This document shows, piece after piece, positions 14,754-20,902 of a DNA stretch of 20,902 nt (its first letter is position 1; each line of letters begins with the position of its first letter). The translations under genes and the position numbers were made by a program. A model generated the notes under the pieces. That model had not been told where the DNA came from. It saw nothing but the letters and a program-made list of their open reading frames with translations, and did no database searches. Origin of the DNA: an uncultured Acidimicrobiales bacterium (GTDB taxonomy: Bacteria; Actinomycetota; Acidimicrobiia; Acidimicrobiales; UBA10347); contig CALDGN010000188.1 in the NCBI GenBank assembly GCA_937942965.1, positions 1 through 20,902 on the forward strand, read 5' to 3'.

Positions 14754-17231
14754 ATGACCGAAACGAAGAGCGTTTCACAACCGATTCAGGGTGACGAAGA
14801 CAAAATCTTCACCCTTGAATCTGGCCGTATGGCCAACCTTGCCGGTGGTTCCGTTATCGCAACCATGGGTCGTACCCAGGTGCTGGTGACCGCTACCGGT
14901 GCGAAGCAGGCCCGCGAAGGCGCCTCCTTCTTCCCCCTGACCGTCGACGTCGAAGAGCGCATGTATGCCGCGGGCAAGATCCCCGGCTCGTTCTTCCGCC
15001 GCGAAGGTCGGGCCAGCGAGCAGGCCATTCTGGTCTGTCGCCTGATGGACCGCCCACTGCGCCCGAACTTCCCCGACGGGTTCCGCAACGAGGTCCACAT
15101 CATCGCCACGGTGCTGGCTGCCGACCAGGCAAACCAGTACGACGTGCTCGCACTCAACGCTGCTTCGGCTGCACTGATGCTCAGCGACATTCCGTTCGAC
15201 GGCCCACTCGGTGCCGTGCGCCTCGGTTACTCGACCGACGGTGAATGGGTGCCATTCCCCACCTACGAAGAAGGCAGCGAAGGCACCTTCGAGATCGTTG
15301 TTGCCGGTCGCGAGACCGCCAGCGGCGACATCGCGATCTCGATGGTCGAAGCTGGCGGCGTTGCTGGTTCGATTCAGAAGTACGAAGCCGGCGCCCCCAA
15401 GGTCAACGAGACCGTGCTCGGCGAAGGCCTCGAAGCCTCCAAGCAGTGGATCCGTCAGGCAATCGAGCTTCAGAAGGAACTCGTTGCTGTCGCTGGCGGC
15501 AAGCCAAAGATGGACTACACCGTCACCGCTGACACGACCGACGAGGTCTTCGAAGCAGTTGCCGCCGTTGCCACCGACCGCGTCAAGGAGGCAATGACCA
15601 TTGCCGACAAGATGGAACGTCAGGCAGCCGAAGGCGCAATCAAGACCGCGGTCCGCGAAGAACTCGCTGACCACGATCCTGACCTGATCGGCGGCGCGCT
15701 TCGCAAGCTGACCAAGAAGGTCGTGCGCGATCGCATCCTGAGCGAGGGCGTCCGCATGGACGGCCGTGGCCCAGCTGACATTCGCCAGCTCACCTCTGAG
15801 ATCGGCGTCGTGCCGACCGCTCACGGTTCCGGTCTGTTCCAGCGTGGCGACACGCAGGTACTCAACGTGACCACCCTTGGTACTGGCCGCATGGACCAGA
15901 TGATCGACGGCATCGACCCGACCGATCGCAAGCGCTACATGCACCACTACAACTTCCCGCCTTACTGCACCGGTGAGACCGGCTTCATGCGTGGACCGAA
16001 GCGCCGCGAGATCGGCCACGGTGCCCTCGCGGAACGTGCACTCGTTCCCGTGATCCCCGACTTCGAAGATTTCCCGTACACCTACCGTCTGGTGTCCGAG
16101 GTCATGGCTTCGAACGGCTCGAGCTCGATGGCTTCGGTCTGTGGCTCGTCGCTGTCGCTGATGGATGCTGGTGTGCCAATCGCTGCACCGGTTGCCGGTA
16201 TCGCGATGGGTCTCATCCACGAGGGTGACCAGTACATCCCGATCACCGACATCCTCGGTGCCGAAGATGCCATGGGCGACATGGACTTCAAGGTCTGCGG
16301 TACGTCCGACTTCGTGACGGCCCTTCAGATGGACACCAAGATCGACGGCATTCCTGCCGACGTTCTTGCCGCTGCTCTCCAGCAGGCACTCGAAGCTCGC
16401 ATGCAGGTGCTTGAGTCGATGGCGAGCGCCATCGCTGAGCCCCGCGCCGAGGTCAACGAGAACGCTCCGCAGATCATCAGCTTCGAGATCCCGATCGACA
16501 AGATCGGCGAGATCATTGGCCCTAAGGGCAAGGTCATCAACGCCATGCAGGCCGAGACCGGCGCTGACATCAGCGTCGACGACGATGGCATGGTCGGCGT
16601 TGTGTCGATCGCTTCGTCGGATCGCAACGCAGTGGCCGAGGCCGAGCGTCAGGTCAAGCTGATCCTCGACCCACCGACCCCAGAGATGGGCGTCACCTAC
16701 GCCGGCAAGGTCGTGAATATCACGAACTTCGGCGCCTTCGTCAACATCCTTCCGGGCCGCGATGGTCTCGTTCACATCTCGAAGATCGGTGGCAAGCGCC
16801 GCATCGACAAGGTCGAAGACGAGGTCAGCCTCGGCGACACGATGGACGTCATCGTCGAAGACATCGATCCGAACGGCAAGATCAGCCTGATGCCAGCCGA
16901 GTTCGCTGACGAACTCCAGAGCGGTGGCAGCGACGACAGCGGCGACCGCGAGTCCTCCGGTGGCGGCGGCCGCAACCGTGACCGTGACCGTGGTGGTCGT
17001 GGCGATCGCGGTGGCCGTGGCGGCGACCGTGGTGGCCGTGGTGGTCGCGACGGTGGTGACCGTGGCGGTCGTAACCGTGATCGTGGTGGCCGTGGTGGTC
17101 GCGACGGCGGTGACCGTGGCGGTCGTGGTGGCGACGGTGGTGGCGACAAGCGCACCTCCGGCGACGTCGAAGTCGTTTCGTTCAACGAGATGTTCGACGC
17201 CGAGCAGTCGGATCGCTACGGCGATCTCTAG
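14754..17231 (+). CDS. pnp: Polyribonucleotide nucleotidyltransferase (PNPase)
   Basis: PNPase degrades RNA 3' to 5' by phosphorolysis and can add heteropolymeric tails. The 825-residue protein has a first RNase PH domain (FFRREGRASEQAIL near residue 80), the alpha-helical linker domain (about 240-330), a second RNase PH domain with GSSSMASVCGSSLSL near 453, a KH domain (IDKIGEIIGPKGKVINAMQA, about 582-601) and an S1 domain (about 645-717, GKVVNITNFGAFVNILPGRD). It ends with an Arg/Gly/Asp-rich tail (about 723-800) and a conserved-looking end, VEVVSFNEMFDAEQSDRYGD. The tail contains a 45-base direct repeat. The ATG at 14754 follows GAGGAG with 9 bases spacing; a nearer ATG at 14746 is out of frame and stops after three codons, its TGA overlapping the pnp start. 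dapB follows after 32 bases. Confidence 0.97.
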   Translation: MTETKSVSQPIQGDEDKIFTLESGRMANLAGGSVIATMGRTQVLVTATGAKQAREGASFFPLTVDVEERMYAAGKIPGSFFRREGRASEQAILVCRLMDRPLRPNFPDGFRNEVHIIATVLAADQANQYDVLALNAASAALMLSDIPFDGPLGAVRLGYSTDGEWVPFPTYEEGSEGTFEIVVAGRETASGDIAISMVEAGGVAGSIQKYEAGAPKVNETVLGEGLEASKQWIRQAIELQKELVAVAGGKPKMDYTVTADTTDEVFEAVAAVATDRVKEAMTIADKMERQAAEGAIKTAVREELADHDPDLIGGALRKLTKKVVRDRILSEGVRMDGRGPADIRQLTSEIGVVPTAHGSGLFQRGDTQVLNVTTLGTGRMDQMIDGIDPTDRKRYMHHYNFPPYCTGETGFMRGPKRREIGHGALAERALVPVIPDFEDFPYTYRLVSEVMASNGSSSMASVCGSSLSLMDAGVPIAAPVAGIAMGLIHEGDQYIPITDILGAEDAMGDMDFKVCGTSDFVTALQMDTKIDGIPADVLAAALQQALEARMQVLESMASAIAEPRAEVNENAPQIISFEIPIDKIGEIIGPKGKVINAMQAETGADISVDDDGMVGVVSIASSDRNAVAEAERQVKLILDPPTPEMGVTYAGKVVNITNFGAFVNILPGRDGLVHISKIGGKRRIDKVEDEVSLGDTMDVIVEDIDPNGKISLMPAEFADELQSGGSDDSGDRESSGGGGRNRDRDRGGRGDRGGRGGDRGGRGGRDGGDRGGRNRDRGGRGGRDGGDRGGRGGDGGGDKRTSGDVEVVSFNEMFDAEQSDRYGDL
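17028..17126 (+). repeat. 45-bp direct repeat in the pnp Arg-Gly tail
   Basis: Bases 17028-17072 and 17082-17126 match at 44 of 45 positions and are offset by 54 bases, i.e. 18 codons. Both encode the peptide RGGRGGRDGGDRGGR and are joined by NRD. This looks like a recent in-frame duplication in the tail, so tail length may vary between strains. Confidence 0.85.
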
Positions 17232-17234
17232 CCA

Positions 17235-17253
17235 GATCACCTCCTAGGAGAAG
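17235..17253 (+). promoter_or_regulatory. dapB ribosome-binding site adjoining an anti-Shine-Dalgarno-like sequence
   Basis: AGGAGAAG (17246-17253) is the ribosome-binding site for dapB, 10 bases before its ATG. The bases directly before it, GATCACCTCCT (17235-17245), are the same as the conserved 3' end of bacterial 16S rRNA, including the anti-Shine-Dalgarno core. Together they make the 10-base palindrome CTCCTAGGAG. A hairpin within it would have only three base pairs, so masking of the site in cis would be weak. Confidence 0.6.
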
Positions 17254-17263
17254 TAAGAGTCGA

Positions 17264-18034
17264 ATGACGATCAGGGTCGGTGTCCTCGGAGCCGCCGGAC
17301 GCATGGGCGTTGCGGTGTGCGATGCCGTTCACGCCGACCCTGATTTGTCACTCGTCGCTGCATTCGATCCTCACGCAGGCGCTGATAGCGAGCTGCATGG
17401 GGTTCCAGTCGTGAATTCGATCGACGACCTGTTGGCCGCTGAGCCGCAGGTCGTTGTCGATTTCACCGTTGCCGAAGCCGCCCGGGTCAACCTGCCCCGG
17501 GTCGCCGAAGCTGGTGTGCATGCCGTCGTCGGCACCACCGGATTCGAAGACGCCGATCTCGACATGCTCCGAGGTGTCTTCACCTCGTCGAGCTGCCTGG
17601 TCGCCGCAAACTTCGCCATCAGTGCCGTGCTGATGATGCGCTTCGCAGAGCTCGCCGCGCCCTTGTTCGACACCGCCGAGGTCATCGAGCTGCACCACGA
17701 CAACAAGATCGATGCGCCGTCCGGAACTGCGACGGCGACCGTCGAACGGATGGCCGCAGCATCAGACCAGTGGGCACCGGACCCAACCCAGCACGAGGTC
17801 TACCCGGGTGCTCGAGGCGGCGAAGGTCCCGGCGGCATCCGAGTTCATTCGGTCCGCATGCGCGGCATGGTCGCCCATCAAGAAGTCATCTTCGGTGCGC
17901 TTGGACAGAGCCTGACGATTCGCCAGGACAGCTACGACCGCACGTCGTTCATGCCCGGTGTCGTCCTGGCATGCAAGCGCATTGCCGATTATCCCGGTCT
18001 GACGATCGGTCTCGACGAGCTGCTGGACATCTGA
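17264..18034 (+). CDS. dapB: 4-hydroxy-tetrahydrodipicolinate reductase
   Basis: DapB reduces hydroxy-tetrahydrodipicolinate with NAD(P)H in the diaminopimelate/lysine pathway, feeding peptidoglycan and protein synthesis. The 256-residue protein has the dinucleotide-binding motif VGVLGAAGRMG (5-15), VDFTVAEAARVNL and VVGTTGF. The catalytic and substrate-binding segment is ELHHDNKIDAPSGTATAT (142-159), with H144/H145 and K148 as the key residues, followed by GGEGPGGIRVHSVRMRG and the C-terminal FMPGVVLACK. Length and order are normal. The start is fixed by AGGAGAAG upstream. It lies 32 bases downstream of pnp, so it may share that transcript, and 17 bases before the SURF1 gene. Confidence 0.97.
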   Translation: MTIRVGVLGAAGRMGVAVCDAVHADPDLSLVAAFDPHAGADSELHGVPVVNSIDDLLAAEPQVVVDFTVAEAARVNLPRVAEAGVHAVVGTTGFEDADLDMLRGVFTSSSCLVAANFAISAVLMMRFAELAAPLFDTAEVIELHHDNKIDAPSGTATATVERMAAASDQWAPDPTQHEVYPGARGGEGPGGIRVHSVRMRGMVAHQEVIFGALGQSLTIRQDSYDRTSFMPGVVLACKRIADYPGLTIGLDELLDI

Positions 18035-18051
18035 GCGAGCTGGATATCGAC

Positions 18052-18846
18052 GTGAACGAGGCCACCGAGGCCGAGTGGGGATTTCTGCGATCTCCGAAGT
18101 GGATCGTCTCCCATGTCGCCGTGTTGGCGCTCGTGTTGGCGATGATCGCGGCCGGCCTCTGGCAGATCAATCGACACGGCGAGCGTGCCGACCGCAACGA
18201 TCTCGTTCGGGCACGTTCTGAGCTAGCTGCGGTGGACATCGCAACGGTCGCCCCGGCCGGAGCTGACGCTTCGATTGGCGATAGCGAACAGTTTCGCCGG
18301 GTCTCGGCGACCGGCGAGTTCCGCCTCGAAGACGAAGTGCTGATCCGCAATCGCACGTTCGATGGCGCCCCCGGGTGGTGGGTGCTGACTCCGTTCATCC
18401 TCGAAGACGGTTCTGCGGTCGCCGTGAATCGCGGCTGGATCCCCGCCGGCTTTAGCGCCGAAGAAGCCCGTCCCGAGACGGCACCACCGAGCGGCATGGT
18501 CACCATCGTCGGGTTCGTGCAACCGGCCCGACAGGCCGAGGGCTTCCAGGTCGCCGACCCTGCCGACGGGGTGCTGTCGAGCTTGGCTCGACCCGATGTT
18601 GAGCGACTGGCCCAACAGCTCGACTACCCGCTCTCACCGGTCGTCTTCCAACTCGCGCCGGACGGCTTCGGCGAACGTTCGGGCGACGAGCTGCCGTTCA
18701 CCCTCGGCCTGCCTGAGCTCGATGCTGGCCCACACGCCAGCTATGCAGCGCAGTGGTTCATCTTCACCACGATCGCGCTCGTCGGCTATCCGCTGATCCT
18801 GCGGCGAGTCTCACGCGGCCAAGCCGCCTCGCTCCCCGAGGACTAG
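18052..18846 (+). CDS. SURF1 family cytochrome oxidase biogenesis protein
   Basis: SURF1 proteins assist assembly and heme insertion of aa3-type cytochrome c oxidase in the cytoplasmic membrane. The 264-residue protein shows the family plan: a first membrane helix (about 17-36) ending in GLWQINRHGERADRNDLV; a periplasmic domain with FRRVSATGEF (81-90), LIRNRTFDGAPGWWVLTPF and VAVNRGWIPAG; and a second membrane helix near the C-terminus (about 238-255, WFIFTTIALVGYPLILRR). The GTG at 18052 is the only sensible start after the dapB stop; earlier in-frame starts lie inside dapB. The ribosome-binding site is weak, so coupling to dapB is likely. The presence of this gene points to aerobic respiration. 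It ends one base before the stop of the convergent toxin gene. Confidence 0.92.
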   Translation: MNEATEAEWGFLRSPKWIVSHVAVLALVLAMIAAGLWQINRHGERADRNDLVRARSELAAVDIATVAPAGADASIGDSEQFRRVSATGEFRLEDEVLIRNRTFDGAPGWWVLTPFILEDGSAVAVNRGWIPAGFSAEEARPETAPPSGMVTIVGFVQPARQAEGFQVADPADGVLSSLARPDVERLAQQLDYPLSPVVFQLAPDGFGERSGDELPFTLGLPELDAGPHASYAAQWFIFTTIALVGYPLILRRVSRGQAASLPED

Positions 18847-18847
18847 G

Positions 18848-19618
18848 TCACCCGGGCGGGGCCGCGCGATCGACTCTCCGAACGGCATCGACGACCCGGT
18901 TGAGGCAGTCGTTCGGATCTGGCACCTCGGCCATCTGGTGGTTGAGCTGAGGTCGCCACGCGTCGACGACGGTTGGCGTGATGCGATGGTCCAAGACGCG
19001 AGCGCCAATGCGCACGCCACTGACATGCTCGGTCAAATCGATCGACCGCTCCGTAATCGCCTCAGCTCTCGCAAGCGCATCAAGATCGACAAGATCGCGA
19101 GGCGCTTGGCGTTGATGCCATGCCATGAGCTTCATGGCGGCGAAGCCCTCGGGCGTGGGCACGGTGAGTTGGGCGCTTGTGGGAAGGTCCGAGTAGCGAA
19201 GATCGACCGCTGTCGGCGCAGTCGGAATCGCTTCTTCACGAATGCGAGGCTCGACGAGTTGCACCTTGATCGAACGCGCTGCGGCGGTAAGCAAGGCCGA
19301 GACCATTCGATCCCGAGCGGCGGCAGCCGACCACTCCAAGTCGGCAAACTCTCGCCGCAACAGTTGGCGGAGACGCAGCGGGATGGCTTCGGTGGCCGAG
19401 TCGAAGTCGCTGACGAGTAGGTCGACGTCTTCGGAGTATCGGAGGTCAGGGCACCAGGTCCGACAGAGCGCTGTGCCGCCGTAGAACGTGAGTGGTACCT
19501 CGTCCTGGATTGTCGAAAGCGCATGCAGGACGTGGCTGATCATCCAGTCACGCCATACCTGCGCATCGGGCACGCCATCGCGAGCGGCGCGCTCCTCGAT
19601 CTCGCTGCGCTCAATCAT
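18848..19618 (-). CDS. abiEii: AbiEii-type nucleotidyltransferase toxin (type IV TA)
   Basis: This is a nucleotidyltransferase-fold toxin of the AbiEii/AbiGii family, whose relatives include tRNA-modifying toxins such as MenT. The 256-residue protein has the family motif I, YGGTALCRTW (GGT at 48-50), followed by RYSEDVDLLV (60-69) with the metal-binding pair D64 and D66. Downstream, EGFAAMKLMAWHQRQAPRDL with the following VDL matches the family's conserved Lys and RDxxDL region. The ATG at 19618 overlaps the antitoxin gene by 8 bases (ATGATTGA) and follows GAGGTCG; the frame is open further but inside the antitoxin. All core catalytic residues that I can recognise are present, so it is probably intact. 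The target is not predictable from sequence. Confidence 0.88.
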   Translation of the reverse strand: MIERSEIEERAARDGVPDAQVWRDWMISHVLHALSTIQDEVPLTFYGGTALCRTWCPDLRYSEDVDLLVSDFDSATEAIPLRLRQLLRREFADLEWSAAAARDRMVSALLTAAARSIKVQLVEPRIREEAIPTAPTAVDLRYSDLPTSAQLTVPTPEGFAAMKLMAWHQRQAPRDLVDLDALARAEAITERSIDLTEHVSGVRIGARVLDHRITPTVVDAWRPQLNHQMAEVPDPNDCLNRVVDAVRRVDRAAPPG

Positions 19619-20240
19619 CGGCTTGCGACCTCGGTGCTCGGACGCGCTCGAATGCGCTTTTGCGGCGGAAGTCGTGCGCGATTCGTTCGGCGAGCGCCCA
19701 GTCAGCCTTTGCGGCGAGCAGCCCGATTGCCTCGTCGCGGTCACTCGCGATCATCGGCCATTTGGGGGCATGAGCTGCGAGATCGAGCATCGTCATCTCG
19801 GTACTTGTCACGAGTCCAGAGGCAAGGTCGCTTTGGATCCGCACGACGTCCATCTGATCTATCTCGCGCCGGTACGTGCGCACGGTGCCCATCACCGTGT
19901 CGATATCTCGAGGGCGGGTCGAGGGGTACGACACCGTTGCGATGCCGAGGGCCCTTGGCACTGCGCCGTGGACTCTCGCTGCCGAAGGGCCCACGAGGGC
20001 CACTGCAGTGGGGCCGAATTGGGCGGTTGCGATGCCGAGCGCGATGCGTTCAATGTTCGGCCGCCACTCCGGTTCGGGCTTGCGGTGTCGCTCGGGGACA
20101 AGCATGTAGTGCCCGTGAGCGACCCGGAGAATGGCGCCGTTTTCTTCGAGGCGAGCGAAGTCCTGCTTCGCATACGGTTCGTCGAAATCGCGAATTCGGA
20201 ACACATCTCGGTCAAAACGAGCGAGTGTTTGCGCATCCAC
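19611..20240 (-). CDS. abiEi: AbiEi-type antitoxin / transcriptional autorepressor
   Basis: AbiEi antitoxins have an N-terminal winged helix-turn-helix that represses their own operon and a C-terminal domain needed for toxin neutralisation. In this 209-residue protein residues 1-50 (RIRDFDEPYAKQDFARLEENGAILRVAHGHYML) fit the winged-helix domain, including the family's late 'GHYML' strand. Residues 65-100 (IALGIATAQFGPTAVALVGP) fit the AbiEi domain, and 160-200 are helical and basic. The GTG at 20240 lies 8 bases after a TATAAA -10 element, with no ribosome-binding site, so translation is probably leaderless. The end overlaps the toxin start. A 40-bp palindrome covers the promoter and is the probable binding site. 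Another start, an ATG out of frame at 20236, does not yield the family protein. Confidence 0.85.
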   Translation of the reverse strand: MDAQTLARFDRDVFRIRDFDEPYAKQDFARLEENGAILRVAHGHYMLVPERHRKPEPEWRPNIERIALGIATAQFGPTAVALVGPSAARVHGAVPRALGIATVSYPSTRPRDIDTVMGTVRTYRREIDQMDVVRIQSDLASGLVTSTEMTMLDLAAHAPKWPMIASDRDEAIGLLAAKADWALAERIAHDFRRKSAFERVRAPRSQADD

Positions 20241-20248
20241 CCCCCAAA

Positions 20249-20254
20249 TTTATA
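20249..20254 (-). promoter_or_regulatory. -10 element of the AbiE operon (leaderless)
   Basis: Read on the minus strand, TATAAA occupies 20254-20249, followed by TTTGGGGG and the GTG start at 20240. The spacing places the transcription start at or next to the GTG. The element lies at the toxin-proximal end of the large palindrome, so bound repressor would block RNA polymerase. No good -35 is visible. Confidence 0.6.
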
Positions 20255-20289
20255 CGGAAAGAAGGTTCCTGAACCTACTTTGCGTATAA
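20250..20289. promoter_or_regulatory. 40-bp palindromic operator upstream of abiEi
   Basis: Left arm TTATACGGAAAGAAGGTTC (20250-20268) and right arm GAACCTACTTTGCGTATAA (20271-20289) are inverted copies around a central CT. They pair at 17 of 19 positions; the mismatches are at 20257/20282 and 20262/20277. It covers the -10 element of the AbiE operon. AbiEi proteins of Streptococcus are known to bind inverted repeats at their own promoter, so this is the likely autoregulation site. The function is inferred; the symmetry is seen directly. Confidence 0.8.
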
Positions 20290-20388
20290 CTTTTCGATCA
20301 GCTGGTGCTCGTAGGTCGGCAATCGGCAGCCGAACCCTGCCAAGTCGGGGTCAGAGGCAAACGTCAGGGCCCCGAAGCGGTAGCCCGA

Positions 20389-20394
20389 TAGGCT
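20389..20394 (+). promoter_or_regulatory. Candidate -10 element for the last gene (leaderless)
   Basis: TAGGCT fits TANNNT and ends 8 bases before the GTG at 20403, which has no ribosome-binding site. This is the same arrangement as at dxr and abiEi. No clear -35 is seen. Bases 20290-20388 hold nothing else that I can identify. Confidence 0.35.
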
Positions 20395-20402
20395 CGGCTG
20401 CC

Positions 20403-20902
20403 GTGGGAGATCAAAACGCACTTCGCGTCATGCACGCACTCCGTCTCAAGGGTTTCGCGGACACTCCGGTGATCGCCGAGGCCGCCGAACTCGACGAGGC
20501 CACTGCCAAGCAGGTCTTGGAGTCCTTCGCCGAGCAAGAGTTCGCCAAGTACCGCGAAGGTCGCATGACTGGCTGGATGCCGACGCCTGCGGGCCGCGCC
20601 CACGGCGAAGCCCTGCTGGCTGAAGACCTCGATGCTGCCGGTAAGCGTGGCGACCTCGATGCGCTCTACCGCCGCTTCCTCGAATACAACCAGGGCTTCC
20701 TGGGACTCTGCACCGAATGGCAGACCCGCATGGTCGACGGTGAGCAGATCATCAACGATCACACCGACGCCGAGTACGACGCCATGATCATCGGCCGCCT
20801 CGCCGACACCGACGCGGCGATGCAGCCGATCTGTGCGGACCTCGGAGCGCTGCTCCCACGGTTCGGTTCCTACGCCCCGAACTTCGCCGCCGCACTCGCC
20901 AA
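20403..20902 (+). CDS. Winged-helix-like protein of uncertain function (partial, runs off window)
   Basis: The frame is open from the GTG at 20403 to the window end without a stop, giving 166 codons. Residues 1-60 (LRVMHALRLKGFADTPVIAE, then ELDEATAKQVLESFAEQEFA, then GWMPTPAGRAHGEALLAEDL) look like a winged helix with a terminal 'T-P-x-G-R' wing, as in MarR-like domains. The rest is helical, with LYRRFLEYNQGFLGLCTEWQ and LLPRFGSYAPNFAAALA. I recall such proteins next to, or fused with, phosphoenolpyruvate-utilising enzymes in actinobacteria, but this is memory and no such gene is in view. An in-frame ATG at 20430 is an alternative start. Codon use matches the neighbouring genes. Confidence 0.7.
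   Translation, partial: MGDQNALRVMHALRLKGFADTPVIAEAAELDEATAKQVLESFAEQEFAKYREGRMTGWMPTPAGRAHGEALLAEDLDAAGKRGDLDALYRRFLEYNQGFLGLCTEWQTRMVDGEQIINDHTDAEYDAMIIGRLADTDAAMQPICADLGALLPRFGSYAPNFAAALA

Noticed and set aside
14746..14757. Three-codon upstream frame (M-I-K) overlapping the pnp start as ATGA
   Set aside because: Its ATG is only one base from the GAGGAG site, too close for initiation; pnp at 9 bases is the natural start.
14775..17240. 821-codon open frame antisense to almost all of pnp
   Set aside because: Long antisense frames are common in GC-rich genes because of third-position GC bias. Its translation is Val/Asp/His/Thr-rich without motifs, while the plus strand is a full PNPase.

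Overview
The window is high-GC, gene-dense chromosomal DNA from an aerobic actinobacterium. The gene order (MEP-pathway and site-2-protease genes, then the rimP-nusA-ylxR-infB-rbfA-truB translation cluster, then rpsO-pnp), frequent GTG/TTG starts, apparent leaderless starts, and Arg/Gly- and Asp/Glu-rich protein tails would fit Acidimicrobiia (Ilumatobacter-like). That taxon is an inference from style, not from a marker comparison.

Layout. (1) 146-4184, plus strand: dxr, rseP and ispG. Two non-adjacent steps of the MEP isoprenoid pathway flank an intramembrane site-2 protease. (2) 4215-5615, minus strand: a multi-pass membrane protein with a DUF3592-like segment. (3) 5690-12686, plus strand: a translation and RNA operon, preceded by a terminator-like leader hairpin. 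It holds rimP, nusA, ylxR, infB, a DUF503 (ylxP) gene, rbfA and truB, which serve 30S maturation, transcription elongation/termination, initiation and tRNA modification. (4) 12696-13871, minus strand: a secreted, C-terminally anchored acidic surface protein, lying where many actinobacteria carry ribF. (5) 14146-18846, plus strand: rpsO, a 338-base highly structured gap, pnp, dapB and a SURF1-family gene. (6) 18848-20240, minus strand: a two-gene AbiE-type (type IV) toxin-antitoxin operon, with a near-perfect 40-bp palindrome over its promoter. (7) 20403-end, plus strand: a partial gene for a winged-helix-like protein of uncertain function.

The least ordinary signals are four. The rpsO-pnp gap can fold into a multi-helix junction with a competing hairpin. 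ylxR is clearly conserved but has no ATG/GTG/TTG/CTG start ahead of its Cys motif, and overlaps the nusA stop. A large symmetrical operator covers a leaderless AbiE promoter. Arg-Gly-rich tracts recur in IF2, RbfA and PNPase. No tRNA, rRNA, CRISPR array or insertion sequence was seen. All folding statements are by-eye base pairing, without energy calculations or alignments.
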